Source of the DNA: GCA-2731375 sp964462145 | GTDB taxonomy: Bacteria > Pseudomonadota > Alphaproteobacteria > GCA-2731375 | DNA: 8,575 nucleotides | Assembly (NCBI GenBank): GCA_964462145.1 | Contig: CAYWYB010000236.1 | Location: forward strand, 1-8,575 | Reading direction: 5' to 3' | Shown here: positions 5,957 to 8,575 of the stretch, one piece after another | Layout of the letters: every line of letters starts with the position of its first letter | How positions within the stretch are numbered: the first letter of the stretch is position 1 | The notes under the pieces: model-generated | Database searches by the model: none | What the model was told of the DNA's origin: nothing | Seen by the model: only the letters and a program-made list of their open reading frames with translations | Made by a program: the position numbers and the translations under genes

Positions 5957-7093
5957 TCAGGCCGCGTTGGTATGGGCGCTGTTGCGGCGGTAGATTTCCG
6001 CCCAGGCGATCAGAAAACGCTCTATCTCGGCCTGAGTGGTATCGCGCCCCAGGCTGATCCGGATCGCTGTCATGGCTTCATCCATCTCCATACCCATGGC
6101 GTCCAGGACGTGGCTGGCGGAAACCTTCCCCGACGAACAGGCGGAACCGGCACTAACCGCGATGCCGGCCAGATCAAGGGCCATGACCTGGGTATCCGAG
6201 CGGACACCGGGCATGGTCACGCAGGAGGTATTGGGCACACGGTCGGCATCAATGCCGATGATCTTGCGGGCCGGGGCGATCTCGGCCAGGCGACCCTCCA
6301 TATCGTCGCGCAGCTTGGCAAGCTTGGCGAATTCCGCCAACTCTTCCGCCGCCAGTCTGGCGGCTTCGCCAAAGCCGGCGACGCCCGCGACATTCTCGGT
6401 GCCCGAACGGCGGCCCATCTCCTGGCCGCCGCCAACCATTTGCGCCAACACGGTACGGTCCTCGCGCATGACCAGGGCGCCAACTCCTTGCGGTCCGCCG
6501 AACTTGTGTGCCGAGAGCGAGAGCAGATCGACGCCCAGTTCATTGATATCAATGGCGATCTTGCCAGCGCCCTGTATTGCGTCGCAATGCAGCAGGGCAT
6601 CATGGCCATGGGCAATTTCGGCAGCTTCCGCGACGGGCTGAATGACGCCGGTTTCATTATTGGCCAGCATCAGCGAAACCAGGGCAGGGCCGTCGGAGGC
6701 GGCCAGGGCCGTTTCCAGGGCGTCCAGATCTACCCGGCCCTGTTGATTCACATCGACAATCGCCGCGTCCCTGTCCAACAACAGGGCGGGGGCCAGAATA
6801 GCGCCATGCTCAATGCCTGAGACGATCAGATGCCGCGGGCCAAAACCGCGCAGGGCCAGATTATCAGCCTCGGTTCCGCCGGAGGTGAAGATGACGTTCT
6901 TGGCCGGTGCTCCGACCAAATCGGCGACTTGTTGGCGCGCCTTGTCGATGCGGGCGCGGGCCTGGCGTCCGGCCTGATGCACGGAGGAGGCATTGCCCAC
7001 CGTTGCCATGATTTCCATGGTCAGGGCAATCACTTCCGCCCGGATCGGGGCGGTGGCGTTATAGTCCAGGTAGATCGGCTCGGCTGCGGTCAT
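5957..7093 (-). CDS. Cysteine desulfurase, NifS/IscS family (PLP-dependent)
   Basis: The enzyme removes sulfur from L-cysteine, giving alanine and a protein persulfide that feeds Fe-S cluster assembly and other thiolation. The 378-residue protein is a fold-type I aminotransferase-class enzyme. PLP-binding Lys197 lies in LSAHKFGGPQG, the conserved His96 in GIEHGAI stacks on PLP, TSGGTEADN (70-78) is the phosphate-binding loop, and catalytic Cys319 sits in GSACSSGKVSASHVL. The extended catalytic loop with its SSG sequence indicates the group I (NifS/IscS) class, not the SufS/CsdA class. NifS versus IscS cannot be settled from sequence alone. The ATG at 7091-7093 lies nine bases after the cysE stop, with only a weak AGAG-type site, so coupling to cysE translation is likely. 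Upstream CysE would raise the supply of its substrate cysteine. Confidence 0.94.
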   Translation of the reverse strand: MTAAEPIYLDYNATAPIRAEVIALTMEIMATVGNASSVHQAGRQARARIDKARQQVADLVGAPAKNVIFTSGGTEADNLALRGFGPRHLIVSGIEHGAILAPALLLDRDAAIVDVNQQGRVDLDALETALAASDGPALVSLMLANNETGVIQPVAEAAEIAHGHDALLHCDAIQGAGKIAIDINELGVDLLSLSAHKFGGPQGVGALVMREDRTVLAQMVGGGQEMGRRSGTENVAGVAGFGEAARLAAEELAEFAKLAKLRDDMEGRLAEIAPARKIIGIDADRVPNTSCVTMPGVRSDTQVMALDLAGIAVSAGSACSSGKVSASHVLDAMGMEMDEAMTAIRISLGRDTTQAEIERFLIAWAEIYRRNSAHTNAA

Positions 7094-7102
7094 AAAGTGT
7101 CT

Positions 7103-7873
7103 CTAATTGTTTCTATCGGTACAGCCGCTGCCATCGGTCTCCTGGGCGCTGTCATCGTCGCTAATATCCCATTGCGCCTTGTCCGTATCGCCCAGGCGGC
7201 GCTCCAACTCCTCGACCTGCATGGACAGGCCTTGCACCTTATCCAATAGCGCATCGATTACCCGCTGCACCGGATCGGGAATGTCAGCCTGGGTGCCATA
7301 GGCGGTGAAGGCGGGGTGCTCTTCGGCATTGTCGGGGGCGCGGCCACGGGCGATCTTGGCCGGGATGCCGACCACGGTGGCGCCTGGCGGAACATCGCGC
7401 AGGGCGACGGAATTGGCCCCGACCCGGGCCCCTGCGCCGACCGTGATTGGCCCCAAAATCTGTGCGCCGGAGCCGACGATGACATCATCGCCGAGGGTGG
7501 GGTGGCGTTTGCGCTGGCGTTGCGAGTCCGAATCCACCGATGGTGCGATACCGCCCAGGGTCACATCATGATACAGGGTGACGTTATCGCCGATTTCCGC
7601 CGTTTCGCCGATCACCACGCCAAAGCCGTGGTCAATGAAAAAGCCTTTGCCGATGGTGGCGCCGGGATGGATTTCGATGCCGGTCATAATGCGCCCGATA
7701 TGTGCGATGACGCGGCCGAGGAGGAAGAATTTTCGCTCCCAAAACCATTTCGCGAAGCGGTAATAGACCACGGCGTGAAAACCGGGATAGGCCAGTATGA
7801 CCTCTAATTTTGAGCGCGCGGCAGGATCGCGCGCCATGCAGGCCGCGATATCTTCGCCAAATGTTTTAAACAT
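7103..7873 (-). CDS. cysE: Serine O-acetyltransferase CysE
   Basis: CysE transfers acetyl from acetyl-CoA to L-serine, giving O-acetylserine, the committed step of cysteine biosynthesis. The 256-residue protein has a shortened N-terminal helical domain of the EpsC/short-CysE type (1-62), then a left-handed beta helix of hexapeptide repeats (about 65-175). Active-site elements are FIDHGFGVVIGETA (79-92, with Asp81 and His82), YHDVTLGG (101-108) and the KRHPTLGDD loop (122-130). A loop before RHPT is a few residues longer than in the short Bacillus enzyme as I recall it. After residue 178 comes an extension with a likely coiled coil (about 200-227) and an acidic end. It ends Asn-Asn, not the Ile needed for cysteine synthase complex formation in studied CysEs. 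The start is ATG 7873, preferred over GTG 7876 on ribosome-site spacing. It is the first gene of the cysE-desulfurase-ferredoxin operon. Confidence 0.95.
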   Translation of the reverse strand: MFKTFGEDIAACMARDPAARSKLEVILAYPGFHAVVYYRFAKWFWERKFFLLGRVIAHIGRIMTGIEIHPGATIGKGFFIDHGFGVVIGETAEIGDNVTLYHDVTLGGIAPSVDSDSQRQRKRHPTLGDDVIVGSGAQILGPITVGAGARVGANSVALRDVPPGATVVGIPAKIARGRAPDNAEEHPAFTAYGTQADIPDPVQRVIDALLDKVQGLSMQVEELERRLGDTDKAQWDISDDDSAQETDGSGCTDRNN

Positions 7874-7880
7874 CACGCAT

Positions 7881-7884
7881 CTCC
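7881..7884 (-). promoter_or_regulatory. Ribosome binding site of cysE
   Basis: GGAG on the - strand lies seven bases before the ATG at 7873 and only four before the adjacent in-frame GTG at 7876. The spacing favours ATG as the start. Confidence 0.5.
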
Positions 7885-7978
7885 GCCCAATTTCGCGCCA
7901 GTTCCGAGTGACTCGTACATACAGGTGCCATATCGATCGTGCAATGAACCCCGGCTACCGTTTAACCTAGTTAGCCTG

Positions 7979-7990
7979 GAACAAATGTTC
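7979..7990. promoter_or_regulatory. Short dyad GAACA-AA-TGTTC, possible operator
   Basis: Five-base perfect inverted arms are separated by two bases, about 105 bases upstream of cysE. The shape GAAC-N4-GTTC resembles the LexA box of Gram-positive bacteria, but alphaproteobacterial LexA normally binds direct GTTC repeats, so a LexA assignment is doubtful. It may be an operator for another regulator or chance. Confidence 0.2.
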
Positions 7991-8002
7991 AAGATCCCAC
8001 GC

Positions 8003-8046
8003 AAAACGATAATATTCGGTAAAATCGATACAAAAGATCGGCAAAA
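8003..8046. other. Helically phased A-tracts (predicted bent DNA or UP-like element)
   Basis: Runs of four A begin at 8003, 8021, 8032 and 8043, with AATATT at 8011-8016 filling the gap. The intervals are close to one helical turn, and the last three runs are exactly 11 bases apart. Phased A-tracts bend DNA toward one face. The run ends two bases before the -35-like hexamer at 8049, a position typical of promoter-enhancing upstream elements. Confidence 0.4.
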
Positions 8047-8048
8047 GC

Positions 8049-8077
8049 TTGCGATTCCACCCCCCGGTGCCTTATAT
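8049..8077 (+). promoter_or_regulatory. Candidate sigma70-like promoter of the alpha/beta hydrolase gene
   Basis: TTGCGA (8049-8054) and TTATAT (8072-8077) are separated by 17 bases; the overlapping TATATG (8073-8078) is an alternative -10 at 18 bases. Transcription would begin near 8085 and leave a leader of about 80 bases. The hexamers are imperfect, so support comes mainly from the spacing and the adjoining A-tracts. Confidence 0.3.
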
Positions 8078-8165
8078 GGCGATCAAGGAAGCTGTCGATA
8101 GCTCCCTGCGCCCGGTTTGACGAATAGCCAGGTTGAAGCATCGACTATAAGGAGTGCCCACTAAC

Positions 8166-8575
8166 ATGCCTGAAGTGATTTTCAACGGACCGGTCGGACG
8201 GCTGGAAGGGCGCTATCACGAAAGCGAGCAGACCAACGCGCCGATCGCGATCGTGCTGCATCCCCACCCTCGTTTCGGCGGCACCATGAACAACAAGATT
8301 GTCTACAATCTGTATCAGTCCTTCGTGGAGCGGGAGTTCTCCGTGCTGCGCTTCAACTTCCGTGGCGTCGGACGCAGTCAGGGTAGCTATGACAACGGTA
8401 TTGGCGAGCTTTCCGATGCCGCCTCGGCCCTGGATTGGCTGCAAAGCATCAACGCCAATGCAAAGACCTGCTGGATTGGCGGTTATTCATTCGGCGCCTG
8501 GATTTCCATGCAATTGCTTATGCGCCGGCCCGAGATCGCGGGCTTTATCTCCATCGCGCCGCCGGCCAATAATTT
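8166..8575 (+). CDS. Alpha/beta hydrolase family protein, 3' end outside the window
   Basis: The first 136 codons are present and open to the window edge. The N-terminus is a small beta-rich segment, followed by HPHPRFGG (32-39), which forms the oxyanion-hole turn of this family, then RFNFRGVGRSQG (62-73) and the nucleophile elbow GYSFGAW with Ser108 at 106-112. The catalytic Asp and His would lie beyond the window. This arrangement fits the short single-domain hydrolases related to dienelactone hydrolase-like proteins (COG2945 type), whose substrates are mostly unknown. The ATG at 8166 has AAGGAG 11 bases upstream, a long but acceptable spacing. It diverges from the cysE operon. From memory, hydrolases of this type often sit just before suf-type Fe-S assembly genes in alphaproteobacteria; this is context knowledge and is not seen in the window. 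Confidence 0.88.
   Translation, partial: MPEVIFNGPVGRLEGRYHESEQTNAPIAIVLHPHPRFGGTMNNKIVYNLYQSFVEREFSVLRFNFRGVGRSQGSYDNGIGELSDAASALDWLQSINANAKTCWIGGYSFGAWISMQLLMRRPEIAGFISIAPPANN

Larger units (their letters stand above)
7874..8165. promoter_or_regulatory. Divergent intergenic region between cysE and the alpha/beta hydrolase
   Basis: This 292-base stretch holds no supported gene and is visibly AT-richer than the coding regions. It should contain promoters in both directions. Reading toward cysE, TTGAAC and TTGCAC each have a poor -10 about 17 bases downstream; neither is convincing. Visible elements include the dyad GAACA-AA-TGTTC (7979-7990), GGCTA/TAGCC arms upstream of it, a run of phased A-tracts (8003-8046), a better promoter candidate toward the hydrolase (8049-8077), and a small imperfect hairpin GGAAGCT-GTCGAT-AGCTCCC (8087-8106) that would fall in the hydrolase leader. 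No IscR/Rrf2-type site that I can recognise was found. Confidence 0.5.

Noticed and set aside
5972..6820. 282-codon + strand ORF opposite the cysteine desulfurase
   Set aside because: It is antisense to a gene with intact catalytic motifs and has no recognisable protein character or ribosome site.
8117..8151. TTGACG followed by TATAAG as a promoter for the hydrolase
   Set aside because: The hexamers are 23 bases apart, too far for sigma70-type spacing, and TATAAG overlaps the ribosome binding site.
8145..8444. 99-codon - strand ORF at the right edge
   Set aside because: It is antisense to the alpha/beta hydrolase, whose family motifs are clear.

Overview
The window reads as ordinary chromosomal DNA of a GC-rich alphaproteobacterium, probably Rhodospirillales-like. 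This rests on protein character, strong G/C bias at third codon positions and tight gene packing; no rRNA or marker gene confirms it. I see no tRNA, rRNA, CRISPR array, insertion sequence, integrase or prophage gene. Nearly all of the sequence is coding.

Left part (1-3095): a possible tail of an unidentified + strand gene at the extreme left edge; greB (transcript-cleavage factor) on the - strand; a divergent glutathione S-transferase-fold protein; and, convergent with it, a long-chain acyl-CoA ligase (fadD). The GST-like gene and fadD end only 3 bases apart.

Centre (3096-5609): a 124-base divergent promoter region, then a three-gene + strand operon: a crotonase-fold enoyl-CoA hydratase-like protein, a thiolase-fold protein lacking the thiolase catalytic Cys and His residues, and a DUF35 zinc-ribbon/OB-fold protein. 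By analogy with the Ltp2/ChsH2-DUF35 steroid side-chain system, the last two look like a CoA-ester aldolase and its partner. With the divergent fadD, this suggests a route that activates an acid to its CoA ester, hydrates it, and shortens it by retro-aldol cleavage instead of thiolysis. This is the most interesting part of the window. The substrate cannot be read from the sequence.

Right part (5606-7873): a - strand operon reading cysE, then a NifS/IscS-type cysteine desulfurase, then a [2Fe-2S] ferredoxin. It links cysteine synthesis to sulfur mobilisation and an Fe-S electron carrier. It converges on the DUF35 gene with the two stop codons overlapping in a single CTAA.

Right edge (7874-8575): a 292-base divergent intergenic region with helically phased A-tracts next to a sigma70-like promoter candidate, followed by the 5' part of an alpha/beta hydrolase gene that runs off the window.
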